From positions 1 to 58,921 of the forward strand of contig BPDA01000006.1 in the NCBI GenBank assembly GCA_019654055.1: a stretch of 58,921 nucleotides of DNA. Reading direction: 5' to 3'. Source of the DNA: Methanobacteriota archaeon. Its GTDB lineage: Archaea > Thermoplasmatota > Poseidoniia > Poseidoniales > Thalassarchaeaceae. Of this stretch, positions 1-9,346 are shown piece by piece (position 1 is the first letter of the stretch; each line of letters opens with the position of its first letter). The notes under the pieces were generated by a model. It was given only the letters and a program-made list of their open reading frames with translations. It was not told where the DNA came from and searched no databases. The translations under genes and the position numbers were made by a program.

Positions 1-463
1 CGAGCCTTCGACGACGCACTCGGAGTTGCCCACAGGTTATCGAGAGACTCGCGTATACTCCCCGGCGGAGGGGGCACTCAGACTCACCTGGCCCGCACCT
101 GAGGGCCTACGCCCCGAGCCAGTCCGGTCGCGAGCAGTTGGCCATAGAAGCCTTCGCGGCAGCCTTGGAAATCGTGCCGAGGGCGCTCGCTGAGAACTCA
201 GGCCTCGACCCCATAGACGAGATACTCGAACTCTCGGCTGCCCAAGCCGCCGCATCTGAGGGAGGGCCTGGATTGGGATGGACGTGGTCTCGGGCGACAA
301 GGTGAGGATGGACGAGGCAGGGGTGTTCGACCCGCTGTTCGTCGCTCACCATGCCCTGGCAGGGGCCACCGAGGCCGCCAACAGCGTACTGAGGATAGAT
401 GACGTACTGTGGGCCAAGCAGGACGCCCAGACTCCGGACTGGCAGAGCGAGATGGAAGATTAG
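1..463 (+). CDS. Thermosome (group II chaperonin) subunit, C-terminal part, frameshifted
   Basis: The 3' end of an archaeal group II chaperonin, the ATP-driven double-ring folding machine of the cytosol. Visible family landmarks are the glycine-rich segment PGGGGTQ, the block [19 protein letters not shown], the run [10 protein letters not shown], and the final segment containing GVFDP and ILRIDD-like [12 protein letters not shown]. The gene runs off the left edge, so the ATP-binding and apical domains are missing. The frame breaks twice, near 108 (one C short before CTGAGG) and near 275 (one G short in GGGATGG), and each repair restores the family sequence. It ends QSEMED without the Gly-Met tail many thermosomes carry. 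The stop codon overlaps the stop of the convergent threonine dehydrogenase gene by four bases (TTAG). The family call is secure; subunit type cannot be decided. Confidence 0.9.
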
Positions 464-1418
464 GACTGATTGCCTAGCCTGTCCAGCATCTCGTCGACCA
501 TCTTGCCCAGGTCGTACTCCGCCTGCCATCCCCAGTCCTCTTGAGCCCCCGAGTCGTCGACCGGTCTGGCCACGAGTCGGCATACTGCTGGCGCTCGTCG
601 GGCTTGAACTCGCAGGTGAATCCATCTACCCTCTCCGAAATCGCATCAGCCAGCTCACCGGCGGTGAACGACACCCCGGATACGTTGTACCCCCCCCTAG
701 CTGGTCCAATCGATTCCACTGAGGCGTCCATTAACTCCAGAGTGGCCCAAATTTGCATCGTCGATGTACATCATCGGCAGTTGAGTCCCCGGGGCGACGA
801 AGCACTCGTAGTGGCCCTCGCTGAGCGCGGAGTGGAAGATTTCGACCGCGTAGTCGGTCGTCCCCCCTCCTGCAGGAGACTTCCACGAAACCAGTCCGGG
901 GTAACGGATTCCACGTGCGTCCACGCCGTACTGCTTCCAGTAGTTCAGCGCCATCACCTCCCCAGTAACCTTGGTCATCCCGTAGGTGGTTGTCGGGTTG
1001 AGCGGGGTAACTTGGGGGGCGGTTCGCGGTGAGTGGGGGCCGAACACCGCTATCGAAGACGGGCGAAGACTCTCAGGCCATGTGCCTTGGCGGTCTCGAG
1101 CACGGTTATGGTGCCCCCTACATTGACCCTCTGGCACAGCTCGGGATTCCTCTCTCCGGTCGCCGAGAGAATCGCCGCCAGATGGTAGATTGCACCTATC
1201 CCCTCCTCCCTTGCCACCGAGTCCATTGCATCCCCGTCAAGCACGCTAAGAAGTCGGAAGCTGCCGTTCTCCAGCAATGGGTGGTCGGGTACCTCACGGA
1301 CGTCTGACGCGATCACCTTGTCGGTCCCGTGCCGATGCCTCAGAGCCTCCACCAAGTCGGTGCCAATCTGACCCAGAGCACCTGTGACTAGGATGTTCTC
1401 GCCGGGCGGCTCGGCCAT
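460..1418 (-). CDS. tdh: L-threonine 3-dehydrogenase, SDR/UDP-glucose-epimerase type (frameshifted)
   Basis: NAD-dependent oxidation of L-threonine to 2-amino-3-ketobutyrate, a step in threonine breakdown to glycine and acetyl-CoA. The N-terminus has the Rossmann motif VTGALGQIG, followed by IYHLAAILSATGE, the PSSIAVFGP block, catalytic YGMTK (Tyr-x3-Lys), RYPGLVS and TTDYAVEIF. These are hallmarks of the epimerase-like threonine dehydrogenases rather than the zinc alcohol-dehydrogenase type. Three single-base slips interrupt it: near 1057 (one C short), near 750 (one G extra) and near 562 (one C short). The repaired C-terminus has the family block SWPRPVDDS followed by DWGWQ. About 318 residues, normal length. 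It starts at ATG 1418, is divergent from pyrG, and its stop overlaps the thermosome stop. Confidence 0.88.
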
Positions 1419-1498
1419 GCGCTCCTATAATCGAGGCGACACTTGAACATCAGTAACCGAAGCCACGATTTCACATAGCCAACCTTGATATGCGAGGC

Positions 1499-1521
1499 TC
1501 AACGGCTTCAAACCCCGTTGA
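1499..1521. repeat. Inverted repeat upstream of pyrG
   Basis: Seven-base arms TCAACGG and CCGTTGA are separated by a 9-nt loop and end four bases before the pyrG start codon at 1526. The loop is longer than in the stronger intergenic hairpins elsewhere in the window, so this is a weaker member of that set. It could form a 5' UTR hairpin or be an operator. Confidence 0.4.
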
Positions 1522-1525
1522 TTGC

Positions 1526-3184
1526 ATGAGATATGTCGTGGTCACGGGTGGCGTCCTGTCTGGACTCGGTAAGGGAGTCACTGCTAGCAGTATCGGAGTT
1601 CTACTCAAATCCGCTGGACTGCGAGTCACCTCGGTGAAGATAGATCCCTACCTCAACGTCGATCCCGGGGAACCATGAGCCCGTTCGAGCACGGAGAGGT
1701 ATTCGTGCTCGATGACGGCGGAGAAGTCGACTTGGACCTAGGTAACTACGAGAGGTTCCTAGACATAGCTCTCTCAAGGGATAACAACATCACCACAGGC
1801 AAGGTGTACGCGACGGTGGTAGATCGCGAGCGCCGGGGCGATTACCTCGGCAAGACCGTGCAGGTCATACCCCACATCACCGACGAGATCCAAGACTGGA
1901 TTGAGAGGGTCGCACACCAGTCCAGCGATGGTAACAACGGCACTCCCGATGCCTGTGTGATAGAGCTCGGAGGGACCGTTGGCGACATCGAGAGCGCCCC
2001 GTTCATCGAGGCCCTGAGGCAGTTCCAGTTCCGGGTGGGCAGGGAGAACATCTGCTTCGTCCACGTCAGCCTAGTCCCGTGATGGGGCCGGTGGGCGAGC
2101 AGAAGACCAAGCCGACTCAGCACACCGTCAAGGAGTTGCGCGGACTCGGAATCATACCGGACATTCTGGTGTGCAGGTCGGAGAACCCGCTGCATGACGA
2201 CACCCGCTCTAAACTCGCCGCGTTCTGCCACGTCTCCGAGGAGGCCGTGGTGTCCGCTCACGACGTCTCTAACATCTACCGGGTGCCGCTGATGTTCGAC
2301 GAGCAGGGCGTTAGCTCGGTGCTGGCAGAGCGCTTCGGCTTCAAATTTGGGGGCCGAGCGTCCCCTGCTCGACGAGTGGACGGCGATGGCCGACCGGGTC
2401 GACAACGTCGAGGAGGAAATCCACATCGCGATGGTCGGGAAGTACACAGGCCTGTCGGACTCGTACCTCAGGTCATCAAGGCGTTTCAGCACTCGTCCTA
2501 CGCGGTCAATCGCAAGCTCGTCATCGACTGGATTGAGTCGGCGGAACTCGATGATGAGAGTGCCGTCTCCGACGCCGAGGCCCACGCCAATGCCTGGGAG
2601 ATGCTCAGGGCTGCGGACGGTATCCTCGTCCCAGGGGGATTCGGAAAGAGGGGGATCGAGGGCAAAATCAAGGCGGCGGGTTACGCGAGGGAGAACAAGG
2701 TACCCTACCTCGGCGTCTGCCTCGGCCTACAAGTCGCAACAATAGAGTTCTGCCGCAACGTGCTGGGAATGGAGGGCGCGAACTCCACGGAGTTCGACGA
2801 GGACACCCCGCACCCAGCCGTCGTCTTCATGCCGGAAATCTCGAAGACGCACATGGGTGGAACCATGCGGCTCGGCACCAAGCCTACTCCCTTTTCCCAG
2901 TGGACGACTGTAAGATGAGGCGTTTGTACGGCGACGTCGACCACGTCGACGAGCGCCACCGCCACCGCTATGAGGTCAATCCCGAGCTAATCGAGCAAAT
3001 CGAGGGTGCAGGCCTGAGGTATGTGGGCAAGGACGAGACTGGGCAGCGCTGCGAGATTATGGAACTCGACGACCACCCGTACTTCGTCGGGACCCAGTAT
3101 CATCCGGAATTCAAGTCACGGCCAAATCGACCAAGTCCGCCATTCCTAGGTCTGCTGAAAGCGGCCACGGGCCAAGAAGTCTGA
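1526..3184 (+). CDS. pyrG: CTP synthase (frameshifted by five indels)
   Basis: Converts UTP to CTP using ATP and glutamine in pyrimidine nucleotide synthesis. The N-terminal synthetase domain shows [40 protein letters not shown] and [10 protein letters not shown]. The C-terminal glutamine amidotransferase domain shows VPGGFGKRG, the nucleophile context YLGVCLGLQ (Cys) and the His–Glu site YHPEF. The start is ATG 1526 (MRYVVVTGG); an upstream in-frame ATG at 1490 adds residues not found in the family. The frame shifts near 1672, 2080, 2352, 2473 and 2903, mostly in G or C runs, and every repair restores conserved sequence. Sequencing error is therefore far likelier than a pseudogene. Repaired length is about 550 residues, typical of the family. 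Confidence 0.93.
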
Positions 3185-3406
3185 ATCATAGGTAGGGTTG
3201 TTCGGCTCGATTATTCTTCCCCCTGAGTCTTCTTCCTTACTCATTGACTGTGCCCAGACCTTTCTGAAAACGCCGTGTTCTCCATAAGACACGCCGCCAA
3301 TGGAATCCAGCCAGTATTCGATTTCATCGGGGGACTTGTTCAATCCAAGCAGGGCTATCCCATTCATCGGACCATTTAATACTCCAAGTTCTCTTTCCTT
3401 GTGCAT
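3146..3406 (-). CDS. Hypothetical 86-residue ORF, doubtful
   Basis: I do not recognise this protein. It starts [12 protein letters not shown] and includes the segment [14 protein letters not shown]. No membrane segment or known motif is visible. Its last 13 codons run antisense over the end of pyrG, which is unlike the tight ends seen at other convergent pairs here and raises the chance that the true end is altered by an indel. The segment is poorer in GC than its neighbours and is preceded by a strongly AT-rich stretch that could hold its promoter. It may be a real recently acquired gene, a gene remnant or chance. Confidence 0.35.
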   Translation of the reverse strand: MHKERELGVLNGPMNGIALLGLNKSPDEIEYWLDSIGGVSYGEHGVFRKVWAQSMSKEEDSGGRIIEPNNPTYDSDFLARGRFQQT

Positions 3407-3480
3407 TTTTTTGCTACAATACGCAATATTTCATACCAAATAATTTCTTTCTAATATATAATTTCTATCTATTCTATTTG
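3404..3480. promoter_or_regulatory. AT-rich intergenic segment with TATA-like sequences
   Basis: A stretch of about 80 bases made mostly of A and T, including T7, AATATTT and TAATATATAATTT, in a GC-rich genome. Read on the minus strand it gives TTATATATTA about 50–60 bases upstream of the orphan ORF start at 3406, so a TATA box for that ORF is plausible. It also separates the ORF from the thiolase gene downstream. No RNA gene or repeat was seen in it. Confidence 0.4.
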
Positions 3481-3513
3481 ACCCGTGTTAGGGGACAAAG
3501 AGTACCCTATGAT

Positions 3514-4514
3514 TCACGCCGTCTCTGCCAACCACTGCTTCATTGTGCAGGCCTGACAGACCTCGCGGCTGGTGATTTCGCCGCACTCCGAACAGTTTCT
3601 AACCTCTGAGACTAAGTCCTGATTGGCCTCGCGGTGCAGCCTGCGTATCTCATCAGGGAGTGCAGCAGGCCATGCCGCGCACCGGGTGTAATCGATTCCA
3701 TCTCAGCCACGATACCACGGCTCTGCTGGCGCATGGCGCCGGGTGCGTGAGGGCAGTCGCCATGGTACATCGGCAGCCCCTGGCACATCGCGTGTGCGTG
3801 AATCTCCTGCTCGGGAATCCATCGCAGGGGCACGATTCTTGGGGCGATGCCGTCTATCGGGCTCTCGGTGTGAGGGGCCAGCCTTACTGAGCGATCAATC
3901 TCGCCCTTCTGCATGTTCATCAGAATCGACTGCGCCATGTCGTCGAGGTTGTGGCCGAGAGCCATGACATCAGCGTTGAGCTTCTCCGCCAACGCGTTCA
4001 GGCCCTGACGGCGGAACACGCCGCAGTACGAGCACGGCATCAGCCCCTTGGCCTCGTCGTGGTTCTCCCCCATAGCGGGCATCCTCGTGACGACCTCGTC
4101 CATGCGCTCGTAACCCATCTCCTCGTAGCTCAGGGTCTCGAACCGCACTCCAAGGCTCTCGGCCAACTGCCTCGCGCACTCGAGTGATGGGGCCCTGTAT
4201 CCATCGATGCCCTCGTCAATGCAGCCCGAGCCCAACTCGACATCGCGGCGGCGGGCGAGGATGTCGTGCATCATGGTCAGCAGGACCGCCGAGTCCTTAC
4301 CGCCCGAGATGGCCACGAGTATCCGGTACGGGGAGCCGTCCTCGTGCCTAGCGTCCTTGGGCAGCCTGAGCTGCTGTCTGAGTTCCTTTGAGGTGCGCTT
4401 GCGTATGGAGGCGGAGAGGTGCTTGCCACACAGGTGCTGGCCACTGTAGGCCTGATGGATGACTGATGGCGACTTACAGCGACTGCAGCCCTCCACCGCT
4501 ATCGCCTCGGCCAT
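3514..4514 (-). CDS. TtuA/Ncs6-family tRNA 2-thiolation enzyme (frameshifted)
   Basis: PP-loop ATPase of the TtuA/Ncs6 (CTU1) family, which adenylates a tRNA uridine and replaces its oxygen with sulfur. The PP-loop is ISGGKDSAVLL. An N-terminal zinc-binding knuckle (CSRC, later LCGKH), the CSYCG pair, GHNLDD and YHGDCPH match cysteines that bind zinc and the iron–sulfur cluster in this family. One base is missing near 3664. Beyond it the other frame encodes the expected C-terminal zinc ribbon (CSECGE and CQAC) and ends at a stop at 3514. I start at ATG 4512–4514 (MAEAIAVEG); the upstream extension is not family-like. Repaired length is about 333 residues. Whether the target is tRNA position 34 or 54 cannot be told. 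Confidence 0.87.
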
Positions 4515-4620
4515 GCATCGCGCTCGGTGCGGCCGGGCTTGAACCCACTCATCGCCTATCAGCGGCGATTTGCGGTGCATTCATGGGTTCCATGGCAATC
4601 AATCGGACATGGAGGGAGCG

Positions 4621-4836
4621 ATGCCGCTGCCCGGCAAGCCGGCGCCGAGAGCGCCTCGGGACTCCTCCATACTCGAGAGGATATGTTTCATCGTGTCCGC
4701 AGTGGCAGTCTACCTCGGCTTCCCAGTGCTTGGTTTCCTACCGCTGCCGATCGCGCTTGTCGTGGCCGTGCTCTGCGTTCCACTCCTCGCCGAGGTCATG
4801 GTGCAGGTCGCCGCACGGCTGGGGCTGTTCCCCTAA
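4621..4836 (+). CDS. Small two-helix membrane protein, hypothetical
   Basis: A protein of about 71 residues, beginning MPLPGKPAPRAP, with two adjacent hydrophobic segments (around ICFIVSAVAVYLGFPVLGF and LPIALVVAVLCVPLLAEV). No family recognised. I choose ATG 4621 because GGAGGG lies four bases upstream; ATG 4609 (MEGAMPLPG) and a further in-frame start at 4570 are alternatives. Its stop overlaps that of the convergent membrane-protein gene by four bases (CTAA), an arrangement repeated at other convergent pairs in this window, which supports it being real. Confidence 0.6.
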   Translation: MPLPGKPAPRAPRDSSILERICFIVSAVAVYLGFPVLGFLPLPIALVVAVLCVPLLAEVMVQVAARLGLFP

Positions 4837-6065
4837 TCGGTCGAGCGGATTCTTCTCATCCCGGTCTCAATGATACCGGTGACGCGCTGCCAGGGCAGCA
4901 CGAAGCGCATACCAGCGACCACCAGAAGGAACAGACCCGCAGAAATTACCTTGCCATAGGTCAGCTGGAGTTCAAGTGACTCACGCACCTGGCCGGACCA
5001 CTGCGAGCCCTCGAGCAGCCCGACGAGTGATATCAGGAAGTCGTCGAACTCGAGTGCGATTGCGGTCGTGAGAGCGACCACTGACGTGATGCTGACCATG
5101 TGGACAATGTGGGAGTTCATCACGTTCCTGAACTGGTTCACGTACTCGGGGTTCCTCTTTGCCTCCTCGGGCAGCATTGCCGCGTACTCGAGGTGGCTAA
5201 TCACTGCAAGGCCGGACTCCATGAAGACGATGATTAGGATGGCTATCGATATCAGCGTCAGCGACAGCGGTGAGACCAGCCCCCCCTACAGGGTGGCATC
5301 GCCGATCTGGCCCGGCAGTGGCTGCAGCCCGACGTCGACTGCGTCGGTGATGCCTTCGAATGTCAGCATGGCGTGGATTCCCACGACCATCAGGAAATAT
5401 CCCACCGCCCATGTGATCATTCTCTTGGAAAGACCCCAGATGCCCATCAGGCCTGCTAGGATGGGGGCGAATACGATGCCTAGGAAGATCATCTCAAAGA
5501 TAAACATGAACGGGTCCCACAAGTGGTCTATGTGGTTGTAAGCAGGGTTCTCGTGACCGAACGGCAGGTGGGGGCCGGATAGTACCATGGCGTATATCCA
5601 CGAGAGCAGGAAGGGCAGCACCATCCAACCGATGAAGCCAATCGAGACCAGCCTGTTGACCCATGTCTGGACCTTCTCGGTCTGGTGCAGCAGGTAGACC
5701 CACAGCGTGGTCACGGCCACGCAGAGCAGCACGGGGGCGACAAAGGTCGCATCCCCGCTGAGAGTGTTGCCGGACAGGTCGACGAGCCCGTGCAGGAAGT
5801 CAGGCATGAACAGGTCGATGGTGTCCGAGTCCGACCAGTACCTAAGCCCCCTAGTGTGCTCGTAGGCTGGGCACCAGTAGATCGATTCCGGGCCTCCTGA
5901 GTCGGCGATGTACTGGTCGGTGCAAGAGCCGAAGACGCTGTTCATGCGCTTCATAATCAGCAGCAGCGAGGCGGTTGAGATGAGCTGTAGTACTAGGACC
6001 TGCCAGCGCCTACGCAGCTTGGGTATGTGCAGGGTCTGTGACTCGGGTACCGATTCCATCGCCAT
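4833..6065 (-). CDS. Multi-pass membrane protein of unknown function (frameshifted)
   Basis: One integral membrane protein of about 410 residues, split by a single missing G near 5286, where the two halves join in the hydrophobic stretch LVSPLSLTLISIAILIIVF. I see roughly seven hydrophobic segments, including VLVLQLISTASLLLIM, APVLLCVAVTTLWVYLL, IGFIGWMVLPFLLSWIYAMV and ISAGLFLLVVAGMRFVL. A loop between the first two holds two cysteines (GSCTDQ and YWCPAYE) and may face outside. No family recognised. It is the last gene of a minus-strand run after DUF4350-like and DUF58 genes, 11 bases after the DUF58 stop, so a shared cell-envelope role is inferred from position only. Confidence 0.7.
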
Positions 6066-6076
6066 ACTTGACTCTC

Positions 6077-7345
6077 CTAGACCGACCTCACCTGCAGCAG
6101 CGCCTGCGAGAGTTCGACATCGGGCATCCAGTCAATCACCTTGGCGCCGTAGCCCGAAATCGCCGTGAGTCTGTTCTGCCTCTCCAGCTTGAGTACCTCG
6201 TAGGACATCCTCGGGATCCGGCTGACCAGTCGCTCGAGGTCGATACTGCTAGGCGAGAGGACGATGACCTCGTGACCCTTGCCCGCAAGGTGGCGTATGG
6301 CGGGTAGGGTAGTGCCGTCGCCCTCGAGGCTGCTGATGATGAAAACCGGCGAGCCCCTGCTCATCCTCGCGGACATCGCGTTGGTCACCGCTTGCAGGGG
6401 CATCGATCCCTTAGCCTCGACCGCCGCGAGTCTGCTCAGAATCTTGTAGTCCTGCTTGTCGCCGGTCTCTGGGGTTAGGAACTCCATCTTCTCGCCGTAG
6501 GTGACTAGGGCAACCGAGTCACGCCTTCTGATGAAGTAATTCGAGACCGAGGCGGCGGCGACGGTTCCCATCTCGAGTGGGTTCTTGAGGACGGTTCCTA
6601 TCCTCGAGACGTCCCTAGTGTCGAGGAAGATGAAGACGTCGGTTACCGCGTCCCTGGTCTTCTCGTTGACCATCAAATCGCCGGTCTTGGCGTAGGCCTT
6701 CCAGTTAATCGAGCGGAAGGCGTCGCCAGGGAGGTACTCGCGCAGTGAGTAGAACTCCATGCCCTGCCCGGGGGTCTTGAGTGTGGTCGCTCCGGTGTAC
6801 ATTTTAGGCACGTCGGAGCGCAGCAGCGCCTCCTCAATCTCGCGTACCTGAGGGAACACCGTGACATCCGTGCGATCCTCTATCTGGGACTCGTTGACGT
6901 AGAGGTTGAATGAATTGCGGTATCGGACCGATATCGGACCTATCGTGTAGTGTCCGCGCAGCGGGCAGCGGACCCTGTACTTGATGCGGGCAGTTTGGCC
7001 GGGTCCGAGGTTCATGCGCATCTGGTTGATGCCCCTGCGCATCTTCATCTCGTGCGGCACGTTGTCGAAGACCTCTAGCTGCTGGGTCCTCCTGTAGGAG
7101 TTGTTCGTGACAGTCAGCTCGACCACGACGTCATCGCCCTTGTAGACGTTGATGTCGTTGGTCTGGGTACCATTGATAGTCCGGGTGATTTCGAGTTCGG
7201 AGTGGCCTGATACCCAGCCGTTGATGGCGAGGAACGAGATGAAGGTCAGGCCGACTATCATCAACTGGAAGTTGGATATCATCATCCCAATCAGAATCAG
7301 GCTGATGCCGCTGGTCACCATCAGGGAAGCCTTGCGTGTCCACAT
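6077..7345 (-). CDS. DUF58 domain protein (vWA-like), membrane-anchored
   Basis: A 422-residue protein with two N-terminal hydrophobic segments (SLMVTSGISLILIGMM and FQLMIVGLTFISFLAI), then a beta-rich region that resembles an immunoglobulin-like fold, then the DUF58 block with DAFRSINWKAYAKTGDLMV and a von Willebrand A-type strand VFIFLDTRD. DUF58 proteins usually sit with MoxR AAA ATPases and transglutaminase or DUF4350 proteins and are linked to envelope assembly or metal-dependent protein maturation. Here the gene follows a DUF4350-like gene directly (stop and start adjacent) and no MoxR is in the window; the upstream AAA gene is Cdc48-type. The family call is good; the biochemical role is unknown for the family. 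Confidence 0.85.
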   Translation of the reverse strand: MWTRKASLMVTSGISLILIGMMISNFQLMIVGLTFISFLAINGWVSGHSELEITRTINGTQTNDINVYKGDDVVVELTVTNNSYRRTQQLEVFDNVPHEMKMRRGINQMRMNLGPGQTARIKYRVRCPLRGHYTIGPISVRYRNSFNLYVNESQIEDRTDVTVFPQVREIEEALLRSDVPKMYTGATTLKTPGQGMEFYSLREYLPGDAFRSINWKAYAKTGDLMVNEKTRDAVTDVFIFLDTRDVSRIGTVLKNPLEMGTVAAASVSNYFIRRRDSVALVTYGEKMEFLTPETGDKQDYKILSRLAAVEAKGSMPLQAVTNAMSARMSRGSPVFIISSLEGDGTTLPAIRHLAGKGHEVIVLSPSSIDLERLVSRIPRMSYEVLKLERQNRLTAISGYGAKVIDWMPDVELSQALLQVRSV

Positions 7346-9004
7346 CTATACCTCAGCCTCCGAATCGGTCCTTCCCCACTCCTTGACCCGTTTAATTATG
7401 CCAACCAACTCATCCGTCTTGTAGCGCCTGTCCTCGAAGATGAAGTTCACCAGAACGGGGTCCTCGATCATGCGTTGCAGCTCCACGGCGGGCAGCGCGT
7501 CGAACTCCTCGCGTGACAGCGTGTTCAGGTTCCTGACTCGTGAGAGCAATACCTGCCGGATCTTCTCGGGACGCTGGTAGTACTCGTATCGTCTCGCGTC
7601 TCCGAAACCGTAGTAGATGATACGGAAGACGTGTCGCCAGTCCTCCGGATCCTCCTTACGAATCAGGACCGCTTCGAGGACAATGAACAGCGTCAGGAAG
7701 AGTAGTAGCATAGCCATCCAATCGTTCGTGAAGTAGATTAGTAGGTAGTACAGCAGGTTGTAGGTGTCTCCAAACAGGGTGGGCTGCTGGTGGCGGCTCT
7801 CGTCGAAGATGACGATGGCGTTCGAACTGGCCTGAGTGGAATTGGGGTTGACCAGCAGAGCCTCGGCAATGATGTCGAGGGCCCACTTGCGATTGTCGGT
7901 GTCTGGGATGGATATCGACTGGGTGGAGCCGCCGCCAGCGGCGAAGAAGCCCATCGATTCGGGATCGTACAGCGAGTTGATTAGAATCGAGCCGTCGGCG
8001 ACGAAGTGCACCCTGCCTGAGTCGGGGTCTATGCAAAGCCTGTCCTCGCAGTGTCTGACGTAGACTGCGAACGGGCCCTGCTCGTCACCCTCGATTCCGA
8101 GTGACTCGAAGCCCACGGTCAGGTTGCCGTCGTCGTTGGTATCGAGGTAGGAGTCGAGGGTCGACTTGGCTATGGCGTAGCGGTTCTCCACCGGGTTGTA
8201 CGAGGTGGCCTTCTCGAAGGCGGAGGGAGAGTTGGTGAGCAAGTGGTAGTTCTCGGAGAAGTCCCAGCCGTCGCTCGAGTACCTGTGCGCGCACAGGCCG
8301 GCGTCGGCCTCGGTCACGAAGGCGGAGATGGCAGGGTCGAGGGGTTCGGGGTCTAGGATGTCGATGACGCCATCGTTATCGAGGTCCTTCAGGCAGGGGT
8401 GTATGTTGGCCAGAGACCCAGAGTTGGTGGTGAAGTTGAACGCCGAACCGGTGTTGAGCCAAATGTAGTCGGCACCGAGCTCGGCAGCGTAGGAACCCTC
8501 GTCGTACAGCCTGTGCCCGGAGTACTGCAGTCCGAACTGGTCGGCGAGGTTGCTGGAGTAACCGAAGTCGTCCATCAGCAGAACTGTGCCGCCATTGGCG
8601 ACGAAGGCTTCGATAGCCAATATCTCCGAGGTGGTGTACCCCTCGCCCTCGGAGAACTCAATCACGCTCTCGTCGCCGGTGAAGCGAGGCAGGGAGATGG
8701 TGTCGCGCTCGACCCCGGATACGATGAATATCGCCTCCTCCGGGTGGTCGATCTCACTGAGCAAAAGAGGGCTGGATACGAGCGCCGTGGTCTCGATGCC
8801 CATGTCGTTTATGTCGGCCCTGAATGCCCCTAGGTCGTTCCAGTCGTCGCCGTATGCCGACTGGTGGGTCTGACCCGGGACGATGTAGGTCATGGCCACC
8901 GTGGAGACTAGGATTAGAAGCAGTGCCCAGAACGCGAAAATGAGCGAGCCGCGGCGGGCGCGACGAGTCTTGAGGAAGTTCACAGTATCCCGCCAATCCG
9001 CCAC
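7346..9004 (-). CDS. DUF4350-like membrane protein
   Basis: A 552-residue protein, GTG start at 9004. It has an N-terminal transmembrane segment (LIFAFWALLLILVSTVAM), a large outside domain resembling DUF4350 with the strand motif VANGGTVLLMDDFGYSSN, a calcium-binding-like stretch DLDNDGVIDILDPEPLDP, and a second membrane segment (MAMLLLFLTLFIVLEAVLI) followed by a basic cytoplasmic tail of about 100 residues. Such proteins commonly pair with DUF58 proteins, as here, where the DUF58 start follows its stop at once. A perfect hairpin lies 11 bases upstream of the start and a TATA-like GCATAATGG about 60 bases upstream, so this gene probably heads its own transcript. Confidence 0.75.
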   Translation of the reverse strand: MADWRDTVNFLKTRRARRGSLIFAFWALLLILVSTVAMTYIVPGQTHQSAYGDDWNDLGAFRADINDMGIETTALVSSPLLLSEIDHPEEAIFIVSGVERDTISLPRFTGDESVIEFSEGEGYTTSEILAIEAFVANGGTVLLMDDFGYSSNLADQFGLQYSGHRLYDEGSYAAELGADYIWLNTGSAFNFTTNSGSLANIHPCLKDLDNDGVIDILDPEPLDPAISAFVTEADAGLCAHRYSSDGWDFSENYHLLTNSPSAFEKATSYNPVENRYAIAKSTLDSYLDTNDDGNLTVGFESLGIEGDEQGPFAVYVRHCEDRLCIDPDSGRVHFVADGSILINSLYDPESMGFFAAGGGSTQSISIPDTDNRKWALDIIAEALLVNPNSTQASSNAIVIFDESRHQQPTLFGDTYNLLYYLLIYFTNDWMAMLLLFLTLFIVLEAVLIRKEDPEDWRHVFRIIYYGFGDARRYEYYQRPEKIRQVLLSRVRNLNTLSREEFDALPAVELQRMIEDPVLVNFIFEDRRYKTDELVGIIKRVKEWGRTDSEAEV

Positions 9005-9015
9005 GCTGAGAGCCT

Positions 9016-9032
9016 CCGTTCCGTAGGAACGG
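9016..9032 (-). repeat. Perfect inverted repeat upstream of the DUF4350-like gene
   Basis: Arms CCGTTCC and GGAACGG (7 bp) around a 3-nt loop (GTA on the plus strand), 11 bases before the GTG start at 9004. A TATA-like element at about 9061–9068 would place transcription start near 9039, so the repeat would fold at the very 5' end of the mRNA. Confidence 0.6.
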
Positions 9033-9094
9033 CTGACGAGCCCGAACTTCGTCTTAAGACCATTATGCGGAGATGAACGGGTCGTGCATCAGTG

Positions 9095-9337
9095 TCAGCG
9101 CGCCAGTTGCACACTCGCCCCAACGTTAGCCACTTCCTCAACGGGCACCGAGATGAGTCCGTCGACCGTGGGCCATGGCAGCATAGTGGGGTCGATATCC
9201 GGCTCAATCGAAACCAGCAGGGAGACGATGCTGCCGGTATCGGTGTCCAGTCGAAAATCCGCCATGTGACCTAGGCGGTCCCCGGATTCGTCCAAGACCT
9301 CGCGCCCCAGGATCTCACGGCCGAAGGTCGTCGGCAT
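9095..9337 (-). CDS. PRC-barrel domain protein
   Basis: An 80-residue single-domain protein of the PRC-barrel type, a small beta-barrel found in RNA-processing and photosynthetic proteins and common as stand-alone proteins in archaea. Visible family features are the start FGREILGREVLDESGDRLG, then the strand DTDTGSIVSLLVSIEP and a closing ISVPVEEVANVGASVQL. It follows the Cdc48 gene by nine bases in the arrangement TGAGGTGGAAGAATG, in which the Cdc48 stop codon is the start of its Shine–Dalgarno sequence, so the two are translationally coupled. Function in the cell is unknown. Confidence 0.82.
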   Translation of the reverse strand: MPTTFGREILGREVLDESGDRLGHMADFRLDTDTGSIVSLLVSIEPDIDPTMLPWPTVDGLISVPVEEVANVGASVQLAR

Positions 9338-9346
9338 TCTTCCACC

